Below are positions 27,117-38,799 of a stretch of 64,000 nucleotides of DNA, one piece after another. The number at the start of each line of letters is the position of its first letter. Within the stretch, counting starts at the first letter, position 1. Origin of the DNA: Acanthopleura granulata (taxonomy: Eukaryota; Mollusca; Polyplacophora; Chitonida; Chitonidae). A program made the position numbers and the translations under genes. A model generated the notes under the pieces. It was not told where the DNA came from. It saw only the letters and a program-made list of their open reading frames with translations, and searched no databases. The DNA lies in the NCBI GenBank assembly GCA_016165875.1, contig JABBOT010000004.1:21048007-21112006 (forward strand), written 5' to 3'.

Positions 27117-28611
27117 TTCAATCAGCTGACATCAGTCGGATATCAGTGTTAGAGGGCACAAGGCCCGCGGTTTATGTCTGTTGTAAATAGGCCAGTGATT
27201 TACGAGGTAAGTCTTGTTTTCTCATTGGTTTAAACTTTGCTATTTTTATATACATGTGTATTGATTAGTGTTTAATCGAAATCGAATGGGTAAAGTTTTT
27301 AAAATGTCAATAAAAGATGTGAAGGGGACGTGAGAAAGAAAGATGGTAATCGTTAATTGACAGAACAACTGACACACCCTTTTCAACAAACACTATTACA
27401 GTAATGTTACATGTATTAACGTTGGACCCTGAATATCCATTTATTGATTTATTAAACTTACAGGAGCTCAAACCGACTTGCGTCGAAAAGACATTGCATG
27501 TGTATAAGAGCTTTAGTGTGAGCTCCACGACTGGTACAGTTAAAGGAAGAGAAATAGTTCAAATTGTGATACATTCTGCCATCTGTTTTTAGAGTTTATT
27601 GTATTATACACATAAATTGGGTTTGTATACGTTCACCTTTAGCTTAGCACCTGAGATCTGTTCCACGTGGCTGTACATATCAAGTGTCTCCTCCAATAAT
27701 GTCTTAAGGGAATTGTTGTTTATTATTAAAAGGTTCCTATCTGTGAAGATCTACGAAAATCTAATAAAAGTATGAGAAAAATTTCCTTTGGGGCGAAATT
27801 GACGCGAGATATCTCAAATATTAACTACAGAGATATTTTGACAAGATTCCATATGCCACATTACCGGGTTATTTACAATATTGGGCTAGCAGTAACACGC
27901 ACATTCCACATGAAATAATATGCATGAGTTTATGAGTCATGCCTGTATCCATAGAAAGAATTCTATGCAGAGTTGACCATTTTGTTTCAATGGACATAAA
28001 CAGACATATATAGAAGTTGCCATCATGGGTGCTACATTCAAATTATACACATCTATTTCCATTTCATACCACGATATATACATGATCCCACTTTTCTGAT
28101 TAAATGGCATCGACTCACACATGGCCTCAGCAGCAAAACTGTTACTTGCACTTTGACAGTTATACAATATATATATTGACAAGAAATCAGTAGAGCTCAC
28201 TGTTCAAAATTGTCATTTTCCTTATCCTCGACGGGATGACATTGATCTTGTATAACGCCAGTGGTACCCTCTGACGTAAGTCAGATTCTGCATACACCAA
28301 GCTGAAAGCATATGTATGTAGAACTGTGAAATAATGCGGAGAATTGCCACAGAAACATTTTTAAGGCTTATAAAGACATGTTTTTTTCATAGCTGTTTAT
28401 TCGTTACACTACTCAACATCCCAGTCTAGATTTCGCATGAATTTTAAAGCAATAATTCTCCCTTGTCATCCTTGAAAGCACATGTGACAAATCAACGTGC
28501 ATGTATTGTTCAAGTGTTGAATAGTAATATCTATTCACGTGTAATACGTCGACTGCAACAGTAATCAGAGAAAAAAATTAAAATAAAATGGGTTGAGATG
28601 ACACACCTTGT

Positions 28612-28645
28612 CAAAAAAAAAGAAAAAGAAAAAAGAAAACAGAAA
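28612..28645. repeat. Purine-rich low-complexity tract
   Basis: A-rich sequence with interspersed G (AAAAAGAAAAAAGAAAAC), about 34 bases. Confidence 0.75.
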
Positions 28646-29024
28646 ACGGAGGGATGTCTCAGTGAAGGAATGGTACATGTGAAAGAACTTATATGATATG
28701 TCTATTACCACAAGTGCTGGCGTCTGCCTAAGCAGCACAAATGCATACCCCTTGAACCTCTCACTGCTCTATATCCCAAATCAGTCTTTCTGTAAAAGAG
28801 TGCCTCTGCATCGCATCCCCTCAGGCCCATTGAATTATAAACGCGTCCGTAAAGCCTGGAACAGCGGTTTCTTACATAATAGTGGAAGATGTTATCAACG
28901 TCTCTATGCACACACTTGAGAGAGAAAAAATCGGAGGACGGGAGGTGTCCCTTTGCTGCCATCATGTAATAACAACTGTTTTTTTCTGGTGTTCTAAGCG
29001 AACTTTTATTCTGTTCCTTTGCAG

Positions 29025-29217
29025 CACAGATCTTTCAAAGGCAGAGAAGTACAAGAGCACAAGAACGGCCGTACCGGGGAAACAGAAACAGTGTTGCACT
29101 TACGCTATGCCAAAGAGTGGGCATGGAGCGGATGCCCCGCATTGGGGTTTACATCTGGTGATCACAAAATCCATTCTGCCCACAGTAGTCTTATGTATTT
29201 GAACAACGGAGGACATC
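29025..29217 (+). other. Probable 5' UTR part of the claudin-like gene
   Basis: A pyrimidine-rich tract ending in TTTGCAG (to 29024) precedes the claudin-like start codon and looks like a splice acceptor, suggesting an upstream non-coding exon. Other frames stay open here but none resembles a known protein. The upstream exon itself was not identified. Confidence 0.35.
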
Positions 29218-32200
29218 ATGCTAGTGTCACCGACATTTGCCGCATCTTTGGCTATTTTTCTGATGTCCGCAGTATTGTTCATGGCGGCGTTGGGCACACG
29301 GTATTGGGCACGAAGTGGTCAACGACTGTACATCGGGCTCTGGGATTATTGTGCTTGCACCGATGGCCAAGAGGAACAAGAGTGGAGCTGCTTCTCAAAT
29401 TATACAGGTAAGAAAATAATATAAAATTCCATCCCATTCTCTCTAAAATATGGTCTAAATAGTTTTGTCGTCGCCAACACTTTATATGATGTTCCAAAAT
29501 GACAATTTAAAACACACAGTCATGTGTTTCAAAGAAAATGCTTCTTTTGCTTAAAGAAAAAAAAAACAGGTAGATACATATGGGGGCATAACTTGTCACT
29601 GATGTGAATGGTATTTTCAGTTCATAATAAAGAGTTTTACAGAGAAATTTAACATTGTTCTTCACTAACAGGAAGTTCAGAAAACGTGAATAAACTAGCA
29701 GATCCTCATAGATAACAAAGACAAGTACAGACATAGTCAAAGGTCTGTTAATACCTTTATTAAAAATGATTTTTCCAGACTTCCGTAGAACAATTACGTT
29801 CTTTTCATTAAGGAAATACTGTTGTCTAAGTGGATATTGATATGGTATTGTTCAACTCTTTTTGCATAAAAACAAAAACAATATAAACGTTTATTGATCC
29901 AGTGTGTGTTTTGGGCTTCAGTCCATACCTTAAGATAAAGAGGATGGCAATGCATTGAAGGCAGACTAAGAGTCAAGAAACAGTTACTCTTAAGCGAAGA
30001 ATCTTTTTAGTTCATACAGAGAACGAACGTAAAGCATAACGGATAATACCCTTAGTATGTATGCTTAAAGGGTGTGGTGCTGTGTATAGGTGTAGTGTTG
30101 TAAGGGAAAACAAAGTGGTTCAGGTAGGCCTATACATGTACATGCATACAAGTTATCTCTCGAGAGAAACCGTTCGCGTACTAGCCTGTCAGACAAGAAA
30201 CACCTTGTAATACGTCAAACGAAAAATGGAACGTGGTGAGAAATCGACCCGTCTTAACCCCCTGCCTAAATAAACAACACTTCAGATTAGCTTTTTCTGA
30301 CGCGAAGCTGTGAATAAGGTATCTTAAATGACGAAAAGGCATTTATATCCCTGCTGTAGTTGCGTTGCTATGCTTTACAACGCTTAAAGCAACACCTCCA
30401 GTGTGATATTTGTTTTTGAATGCGATAGGATTGACACTGATGGGCACAATATCATGTACGCTGATAACATATCATAAATCATGTAGCACAAGTACGACTG
30501 TAAGTAAAATGGGTCTCATTTGTGTAGCCTTTACGGATGGGGACTCCTTTTACAACTTGTACATATATATTTTAAATTAAGTCTGTTTTTTGGTGCCAGC
30601 AATCTTAACTCATTCTTTTTATTCACATCGATTGCCACAATGAGGATTAACATTTAAAGATTGAGCTTGCCATTGAAATGTAATAACATTTTGTTTTTAA
30701 CATTAGTAAAAGAGGATCTGGGGTGAGATCTTCATAGGAAGAGCGCTGTGTTGTACATGGCAAGGCTATACAGGCAAAGAATTCTTCGAGTAATCCTGAA
30801 TGGACACTGGTTAAGGGGCGTGAATTGGGCGGTACCTCTCATTCCAGATGTTTACTTAACTGATCGTAAGTGCTAAGTGCAACCGCTTTAGTGATCAAAT
30901 AATTTATTGAATTACATGGCATTTGCTACGATTTTATTAATACGAAAGAAGTAAATAAACACATGAAACAACTAAATACCCATGATATTAAAAATAAAAG
31001 GGAAATCATTAAAATTTGGGTCACGAGTTGAACACTCACTTGTGAGAAAACAGTGCACGGTAGCCTACACAGGTATGTATAGTGAAACACAGAGGAACAG
31101 GGCCATGGGCATTGCATGCGGTTTTTCTATTCTCCGATAAATCCAATCACAGAACAGTCTGCTATGTTTTTGGAACAAATTGAGGCCCAATTTTTCCCGT
31201 TTACATTTCAACAGTCAGGGCGCCAATTTGTCATTCTCCAGCTGGTCGTGACAGATGGTCCGGAATGTGCCCAAACTGGCTATCAGTCTGTGTATGGGTG
31301 TTTACGGTTCCATGCCAGCAATCACAGAATCTCGAGGCATGTCGCATATGGCAGTAATTTACTCAGTTACACTCCAAACGAACTATCTTCTCCTCAGTAG
31401 CTGAAACTTCATCAGCCTAAGAAAGTTAATGTCTGAGGCCAATTTAGAATACATGTACCTGACATTCGTTAAACTTCCGGAAAGTTTATAATCGATTAAA
31501 AGAACACACTCCTGTAACTTTGCATGGAAGGTTTTTATTACAGGCGTTTCATTTGGAGACAAACTAGAGAAAAACAGGCATCAGAGTAAAGTTACATGTC
31601 GCTTTTATTTTAAAACCTTCACCCAAGTCTTCATGTTCAATTCAAGAACATCCAGATGCGTGCCAGCCTCTATGTAAAGCTCTCATATGTATCACGATCA
31701 TGCTTGTGGAAATTGAGGTTTTGCCATGGTTTTGGTAGTTAACTGATTACTGATTGGTGGTGTAAGGAAACAAGCTGATGATTTCATGAACATGATTTAG
31801 ATCTCTTGAAAATGTACAGAGAGCTGTGTGGGTACTGGAAATAAAATCGAATGTCACCAAAAATCTTGTGAATCAAGGTATACATTGACCCACCAAAGTA
31901 TTTTGCTAAATCGGGTAACTAACACCTGTGAAACCGACAAAAATCAATTTCAAGGAAGCATTGTTGACAAGTGCTTTATCAATGCTGATATTGTTTACAA
32001 ACCTGAGAAACGTTTTGATGAAAATGAAAAGTAGACTGACTCGTAGTGTTTTCTCACATTAATGACTATGCTCCTGTTACTTTTTCACAAAAGAATAAGA
32101 GGTTTTAAATAGTAATTGATTCTTTCCTTTTTTTTGCTTTCAGAATTTACCATGGCTACCCAGGCTTTCTCCATTTTAGCAGTTGTGTGTTACGTAAGCG

Positions 32201-32908
32201 CGTTTCTCCTTTATCTCATTTACATGATATTCCCATCTCTTCAACAGTCACGAGCGGCAACTATAGGAATTTGTCTACTGGGGTTTTCAATTGGTGAGTA
32301 TACCAAATCTAACAACTCTTTTTCCAGGCTAGACTTGACAAGGTATTTCTTTACTTACGAAGGAGACTCGTTGACCATTTTCAAAATAAACAATGATTGT
32401 GTTAAAAAAAACAAAACAATGAAAAGAATGTCGTGATAATTAAGGGCACGATGCTTTTACACAATGAATAACCTGTTGTTGTAATGATGTAAAGTTAGCA
32501 TTTTCTGCAGATATTTTATGCAGTAGTTTCAGTTCATGTTTAATAATATACGCTTTGCATAGTGCCAAGCAGCAGCAGAGTCCTCTCTGTTTAATCTTAC
32601 GGAGATTTACGATTTATGATCTTTTTTTCTAACAACCATATTTGTTCTTTTGCCGTTTACAGACTTAGTTTGGTGTTTTCTTCTTTCCAGTGAGTTTGCA
32701 AATCATGGCCATGATCGTATTTGGAGTGAAAGTACCAGAGTATTTCGAGCTGCTATCCAGACGCCATTTCACAAGGATTGTCAATGATTTGGTTGTTTCC
32801 TGGTCATTCGGACTGACCATAGTGTCTACTTTGCTGGGTACAGTGGCCGGAGTGTGTGTCTTCCTTGAATTGAGAAACATAACGATGCCAGAATTCGGTG
32901 AACGATAA
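29218..32908 (+). CDS. Claudin/PMP22-family four-transmembrane protein
   Basis: Three exons, 29218-29407, 32144-32293 and 32691-32908, join in phase 1 at both junctions (CAG|GTAAGA, TTG|GTGAGT, acceptors TTTCAG and TTCCAG). They give 185 residues, a usual length for the family. Exon 1 has the first membrane helix and the first extracellular loop with the claudin signature: W, then GLW, then two cysteines (YW..., GLWDYC, then C about 12 residues on), plus a possible NYT glycosylation site. Exon 2 carries helix 2 and part of helix 3; exon 3 finishes helix 3 and gives helix 4 (SFGLTIVSTLLGTVAGVCVF). The short tail does not show a clear PDZ-binding end. Family knowledge: such proteins form cell junctions or modulate channels; which applies here cannot be told. 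A likely 5' UTR exon begins after the acceptor at 29021-29024. Confidence 0.82.
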
Positions 32909-33169
32909 ACGTGCGGTTCTTCATTAGTTTCTTCATTTTCTTGGAACAACGTGCGAGAGATTTGCCAGGCATGTGTATTTAGTGTCTGTGCATTAGGCAC
33001 AGCAACATTTTAGGTGTGTTTGAACAAACCATTTGATGCTCTGTGAACTATAATTTATTTACATTGGTGTTGACTTAAATGAAGGAACAGGCTTATATAT
33101 GGAAAAGAATTACCACCTGATACTTCCTTTGTATAGACGGACGGATGTATCATTGCATGCAGCAAATTG

Positions 33170-33240
33170 AAATAGAATGAATGAATGAATGCTTATTGTT
33201 TAACGCCCTACTCAAGAATATTTCACTTATACGAAGGCGG
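33170..33240 (-). mobile_element. SINE 3' end with (GAAT)n tail
   Basis: GAATGAATGAATG, then TTTAACGCCCTACTCAAGAATATTTCAC is the reverse complement of the SINE 3' end. Confidence 0.6.
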
Positions 33241-33478
33241 TGTCTACTTGGTGCAGGACGGATTTCCACCGTATCTTTTATCTGGTGCTGCCTCACCGAA
33301 ACGACTTGCCGAAGACACCCAACAAGCCCCCCTCACCCAGTCACATTATACTGACTATCCATTTATTGCTGAGCGCCTAGCGAGGAAGCAGGATGTACCA
33401 TTTTTTAATGTCTTTGGTATGACCCGACCCAGGTTTTTTACCCAGATCTCCCCGTCCGAAAGCGGACGCTCAAATTGA
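33240..33478. repeat. Possible dispersed repeat beside the SINE
   Basis: A GC-richer block including CACCCAGTCACATTATACTGAC is of a type I associate with dispersed repeats in molluscan genomes. The long open frame across it (to 33478) has repeat-like composition and starts inside the SINE, so no gene is called. The assignment is from memory and weak. Confidence 0.3.
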
Positions 33479-33927
33479 AATAGATGTCAGCAAAACAAAT
33501 CGCATTTTATAAAGATAACATGCAGAATGTTCACAACTTTGTGGATTATTACATTTTAATGATTCTTAGTTTATTGTTTCTCTCGACTTTAATTTTGCGA
33601 AGATATTTGTTTGTGTGTTTGTTTCGGTCACTCCCAAAATTATACATGTCGGAAATACGGGAAAGGTTTCACTAATTTCTGGCAAAGCCGTGCCTATGTA
33701 GACGCACCCTATATATACTGTGTGAAGATATAATACACCGGACATCTAGTCATATATATCCTTAGCGCCTTAACTGGGAGGTCACAAGGGACTTATGGGC
33801 AATATTAAAGTGCTCCGTGAACATAAAATAGCATTCTCTGAAGCAAATCATGTTTGGGATTACTACATAAACACAAACCCATCAAATTGACCGAAGAGAA
33901 GTACAATGGTCCGGGAATTCAAGAGAG

Positions 33928-34098
33928 TTCAAGTCCAGCTCATGCTGGCCTCCTCTCCGGTCGTATACGTAGGAAGGTCAGTCAGCAACCAGCGGATGGT
34001 CGTGGGTTTGCCGAGTACTGTCCGGTTTCAATCCACCATTATGCTGGCCGCCGTCATATAAGTGGAATAAATGAATGAATGAATGAATAAATATCTCA
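33928..34098 (+). mobile_element. SINE, near full length, head truncated
   Basis: AGTTCAAGTCCAGCTCATGCTGG (B-box region), CTCCTCTCCGG, the CAGTCAGCAACC body, CCACCATTATGCTGGCCGCC and a GAATGAATGAATGAATAAAT tail. Confidence 0.7.
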
Positions 34099-34964
34099 AG
34101 ACAACAGATCAGCAATTTTAAACGGCAAAATGCATGCGGAAAGTGTGTAGCATGCATATATCTTCAGAAAAGTGAAGACCAGATGATAATATTCAAATCG
34201 AAACTTGCATAACTCAGTCGTCCTTTACTCGCAAGTCTTCTTAATAAACCATCATCTGATTAGATAAAGATCGTTTTCGTAAACTAAAAGCAGATGGTGT
34301 GCAAAAGGTATTACCATGGACATTTTCGCCTATTTCTCGACATGAGGGTTATTATAAAATCAAGATAGACATTTAGGAAATCAAAGGCAAGGATTGTCTG
34401 AAGCATACATATTCTTCCGTTTCATGGGATTTCTTTGCACTATAAGGCGTGCTAATTACCATGGGTAGAATCCTGCAGCTTGTCTTAAATAATGTTAGAT
34501 GCCAGCGTAAACTTTATAAAGCATATCTGCTAATACACAATATGTTCTGTGGTCTCATTTAACCTGGATTATGTTGCAGATTTATTACCATACCGATAAT
34601 CTGATTCACAGTTCTTGTCAACTCCCTCACGATCGTAAGGTTTCACGAAGTTTTGTGATCGACGTTGATAACACGTATATATGCCGTCACGAGGATGTAT
34701 AGTAAACAATTGCAGAAGGTAATGTTTGAATCATAATTATGATTATGATTTTGACAAGTTGTTGACATTGTTGATATTCCCAATTTTAAATTCTAGCAAC
34801 CAGACATTACCACTAGAGTTTAGACCACATTACAAATTATGTCAAAATCTGAAATTTGAATTAAACTCTTTGTTATAACCCAAGGTGTTACACATGCCGT
34901 AAAAAAAAATCTTCCGATAAATGATTTTTGAGGGATGACTAATTCCTTTTCTGTTGATCTAACG

Positions 34965-35025
34965 GTTTAATTCGTTAACAAGAACGGAATTATGCGTTAA
35001 CAAGAACGGATTAATCCGTTATCTT
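34965..35025. repeat. Small tandem and inverted repeat
   Basis: CGTTAACAAGAACGGA occurs twice, about 22 bp apart, flanked by AACGGTTTAATTCGTT and GGATTAATCCGTT, so the block contains both direct and inverted copies. Function unknown. Confidence 0.55.
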
Positions 35026-35051
35026 TTTCTTAAGTTAAAAAAATTCAACAA

Positions 35052-35067
35052 CCCCCCCCCCCCCCCC
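35052..35067. repeat. Poly(C) tract, 16 bases
   Basis: An uninterrupted run of C in AT-rich DNA. It may vary in length or be an assembly-sensitive site. Confidence 0.9.
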
Positions 35068-37534
35068 AAGTAGTAAGAAATCAGATGCAATGATTCCAAA
35101 CCTTCACAGGACCTGATATACTTTTAAGTCATTAATGAGGGATAACCAAAGCCTGGCTAAATGATGCGTGTGGAAATATGCCTTTAGTGCTTGACTTGAA
35201 GTTGAAGTATCGAGCACGCAGCTTCGTAGTTAAAGGCTGGTATAGTCGCGAATGTATACAGTACCTGTCAGTCAAAGGGACACCACTCTGCACAATATAA
35301 CTCCTCAGAATACGCATTGGGAATTAAGAAGGTGTGCATTGATGTATGTGTGTATGCCTATACTTTAGTAAACTTGATCAATGATGACATTTTTTTTTCT
35401 TTTCACATAGATGAGTGAGAAATTCCTCAGTTATAAATTACAATCATGTAAGTTTGTCGAAATACAATTATATATGAAATCTCCTGATGTTAAATGAAAT
35501 ACTGATTAAACTATAAAAGGAAATTCTGAAACACTTAGTAACATATCCATGCGATTGTTATATTGGATTTCACTGTGTCGACTATGTCTATGTGTACACA
35601 CGCAGGTAAAATCAATACGGGAGTTTCGAGGTCTTACTTTTTTATCGCTAAAAGTAAGAAAAGTGCTACTGTACCACTTGACTGGACAAAAATGTCAGGC
35701 AACTATTTCTGATTACATCTGCTATAACATGAATGTCTAAAAAAGTGTCACCAAAAGTTATTTAGACTTTACGAACTGTGGTAAAAACTGATGGGCTGAA
35801 GGTTTGTGGACTCTGTATGGTTTGTAAAATCCGCTGAGTATATAGCCTACTTGCCTTGCTCGGCTCGGTAGCATGTGGAATTATGTGATGGGAGCCACCT
35901 GTCCATGGTGTGACACACGACATTGTTTACAGCCAGTAAGAAAAAGTCGGTTAAGAGTAGTCCTTGTTTTCTATCCATCCGTTACACCTTTATATATATT
36001 GTTTCTCTGACATGTAACTCTACACGAATAAACCATTAACTACACAATCGCAGAATTGATTCGTCACAACTGACTGGTTAATTTTTGCACCAAAACAGTG
36101 GAAAATTGGGTACCGGTATAAGTACCATTTGAACTCCTCCAGGACAAATCAGAGTATATCAGTGTTACATCGCACATTATATAATGGTTTGGGTTTTATA
36201 TCTATCCCAAATTTCCCCGCGTTGCGTGGCAACTCGTTCTAGGCCTAATTTGCCGTGTTGCCACCTGACAAAATGGCGTCTTTCTAGTTTTACTACATTT
36301 TGTTGGTTTATAACAGGTAAAGTTTGGACATGTGAGTTATCATGAATGGTGCCCATTGTCTTTACAACTAGCTATGGAGGTCACACAAATAGGCCTATAT
36401 ATGACTCCTCAAAGAACCATTATCACTGAAGTGTAAATTACGTGTTTTGGTTATCTTTCTTTGTTTTCTTTTTCACATTTATTTACTTATTTATTAATTT
36501 ATCAGGTTAGTTCTACCGTGATATCCCCAAGGGCATTCTTGCTAGGACGTGTTTATCTAGACAGCCCACGGCAGGGTATAACAACAGTTTGTGTGTTGCA
36601 AGGTGAATTTTGATTTATACACTATATAACTATCGCTTGATTCGATCATGTTCAGTTATTTAGAATGAGAGGGTAGACCTATACACATGAACAGTACTAG
36701 ATGATACATGTCAGCAGAATATATCCCCTTACCGGTGTTTGGGTTAATAGCTAGTACCTCAATTTATTAAACTAGCAGAACATAAAATCTTATCAACACC
36801 CATGGTAAGTCTATCTACCGATACATCTTCTGGTCACGCGAAATGTTCTGTTACACAGCTGTGTATATACAAATGTAGCTCTATTAACATTAGCTTATAT
36901 CATTTATGTGCTTGTATTGTTAACAAAAAATTTGTCAGTTATTTCAATGGTGCCTTATCCAGGCGCATGAATGACGAAGACAGGACAAAAACACCACAGC
37001 ACCCAGCAAATCACCTGTCTATAGTATCCTCAGGAAAGGCTACATCCAAGGCAGTAGTTACAATATAACGTAGATGTTACTCCTATGAAACCAGTGTACT
37101 TATAATTTAAAAAGATTTTTAAATATGATTTATCACGCCTTAAGTGATTGAAATATCGCCCGTTAATTCATTTGAAGTAGTAACTATGTGTTTCGCGCAG
37201 TTCAATCAATAGCCTAGGCATGACTTCAGCATATCCCAACGCTCAATCTCAAACGTGTCTTATCGCGTGCAGATGAGTTCATGTTTAGTTACCGACAACC
37301 AGGAAATAGACAAATTTAAGTACCACGTAGTGCTAACATTTTAAGGTCTGTTTTCACACAACACTATTACTAAATACCTCAACCGTAGGACCTGCACAAA
37401 CATCATACTGTATACACGTGAAGATTTAAATATTACATCCTACAGACAGAGGCAAGAAAATATAACACGTGTTGAAAGCGTGTTTTCGTCAATAGGCTAC
37501 ATGGAATAAGACTGAATAAAGATTGTTTTATAAT

Positions 37535-38277
37535 ACGAATTCCGCACACATTCATCAAAGAAGAAAATGATCCCATATTCTATTTCAAAATAGATTACAA
37601 ACACTTTGCATCATGAAATTAAAGTAGCCCGCTGCAGCTCGCTAAAATGTCGGTGTATATGCATGTATGCAATGAGACGTGAACTTTTTACAACTTGTAA
37701 ATCCATGCTTATAATATTGCACGGGCAGATGGCCGAGCATTCCATATAGTGCGTTCTATAGAGAAACATCGCTATACAGCGATATTCGATGCAAAGAAAA
37801 CAATACAGAATATATATAACTGACGGGACAATATTCGTGAATAAAAAGGGACATATTCACAATTCCAAGTAAAAGAATGCCACAAGCAAGAGGAATAGTA
37901 TCAAATTATATGCTTTCAAATATTATTTTAAAGAACGGATTCCACCACACATTTATGAAAGAAAATGTGATCCGATATTCTCATGGCTCTTTATTACCAA
38001 CACTTTGCATCATGAAATTAAAGCGTCACCATATGCAAAATGACATGGAATGACGTGTGAACTTATAAACCCATGTTTATGATCTTGCAAAGGCGGATGG
38101 TCGAGCATTCCACAGTGCGTTGTAGAGAAACACGACCAAGGCAATGCTTAAAGCAAAGAAAACGACAACTATATAGCTGACTGGACAATATTCGTGCATG
38201 AAAAAGGAACACATGCACAATTTAACACAAACGAATGCCACAAGCATTAATTGTATCAAATTATATGTCTTCAAAGT
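37535..38277. repeat. 400-bp tandem direct duplication, two diverged copies
   Basis: Copies start near 37535 and 37936; matching segments such as ACTTTGCATCATGAAATTAAAG are 400 bp apart (37602 and 38002). Similarity continues through GAGCATTCCA, the ACTGACGGGACAATATTCGTG / ACTGGACAATATTCGTG pair and ATCAAATTATATG. The right copy keeps an open minus-strand frame; the left copy has small indels and stops in the matching frame. Confidence 0.8.
37700..37920 (-). pseudogene. Decayed duplicate of the exon-like membrane ORF
   Basis: This segment aligns by eye with the open frame in the neighbouring duplicate (shared TATAATTTGATAC, CTTGTGGCATTC and GAATATTGTCC), but the frame hits a TGA soon after the LLLVAF-equivalent part and shows further length changes. 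It is called a relic only by comparison with its partner, whose coding status is itself uncertain. Confidence 0.4.
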
Positions 38278-38326
38278 TAAGGGAGCAGCCACTGCCGCTG
38301 GGGTTGTCGTTGGTGGGACAGCTTTC
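38077..38326 (-). CDS. Exon-like ORF for a membrane protein C-terminus (unidentified)
   Basis: After an acceptor-like TTATTTAG, the minus strand reads KAVPPTTTPAAVAAPLTLK and then two hydrophobic stretches (around LMLVAFVCVKLCMCSFF and YIVVVFFALSIALVVFLY), ending NARPSAFARS and a stop. A Thr/Pro/Ala stalk followed by hydrophobic segments suggests the last exon of a surface protein or a small membrane protein. No upstream exon was found. It is one half of a 400-bp tandem duplication whose other half is disrupted. Confidence 0.35.
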
Positions 38327-38345
38327 TAAATAACGCTTCAACGGG

Positions 38346-38440
38346 AGCAGGCCATGGTGTAGTGGTTTGAGGCGCTTGTCTTGAGTTCGGCGTTAAGAAA
38401 CAATTGATTCGAAACAAATGCGTCAAGAGAGTTGGATCCA
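38346..38440 (+). mobile_element. tRNA-like head fragment
   Basis: GGCCATGGTGTAGTGGTTTGAGG resembles a tRNA A box, and GATTCGAAAC about 40 bp later a B box. It sits just beyond the acceptor-like site of the membrane-protein ORF, so the insertion may have disturbed that gene. Confidence 0.35.
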
Positions 38441-38631
38441 AATACCCAAAACAGGAGTGGAGCGGGCATCTGGAGGATTGACAATTGAGGCAGTATATGA
38501 CAGGCCAAAAGAAAGACAAATGCGATACGGTCGACTTCATACGGCTTTCGTGTATACAGGTTATTTCAAAAATTAATCGTGACTTTACTGATTATATAAA
38601 GACCTCGTTTTAGACAACGGGAAAGAGTTGT

Positions 38632-38795
38632 GTTGTCTTTTAACTGATGTTGTCGTATATTCGAATCAGTTATTCCTCCAAAGAGCAAAGAATGTGTGTT
38701 CTTTCACAATAATATTACACGTAGCTCTTGGACTGTCTTTTCCTTTCACTGATATTGTCGCATGTTCGCATGAAATAACCGTGCAAAGAAGCTTT
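38632..38795. repeat. Short tandem duplication, about 100 bp apart
   Basis: TGTCTTTTAACTGATGTTGTCG (38633) and TGTCTTTTCCTTTCACTGATATTGTCG (38732) begin two related segments that also share CATGTTCG/TATTCG and GCAAAGAA. They lie just beyond the 400-bp duplication. Confidence 0.5.
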
Positions 38796-38799
38796 GCAT

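Larger units (their letters stand above)
17361..29024. other. Long gene-poor region
   Basis: Apart from the full-length SINE at 21.0 kb, a SINE fragment at 24.8 kb, the tandem repeat at 25.4 kb and the weak coding-like patches near 26.1-27.1 kb, I see no gene. A GC-richer patch at 23.44-23.70 kb is open in three frames at once and was not called. Confidence 0.55.
32909..37534. other. Intergenic region after the claudin-like gene
   Basis: It contains two SINEs (33.2 and 33.9 kb), a putative dispersed repeat, the 34.97 kb small repeat, a poly(C) tract and a perfect 16-bp palindrome (AATCATAATTATGATT) at 34729. No gene is seen; a polyadenylation signal for the claudin-like gene was not found. 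Confidence 0.55.

Noticed and set aside
29019..29411. 130-codon plus-strand frame overlapping the claudin-like first exon
   Set aside because: It is out of frame with the claudin-like exon, whose signature, splice phase and downstream exons are all consistent; this frame has no such support.
31116..31400. 94-codon plus-strand frame inside the first intron of the claudin-like gene
   Set aside because: No recognised domain and no splice signals in phase; the length is compatible with chance.
33185..33478. 97-codon plus-strand frame
   Set aside because: It starts inside a SINE tail and runs through a probable dispersed repeat, with no splice context.
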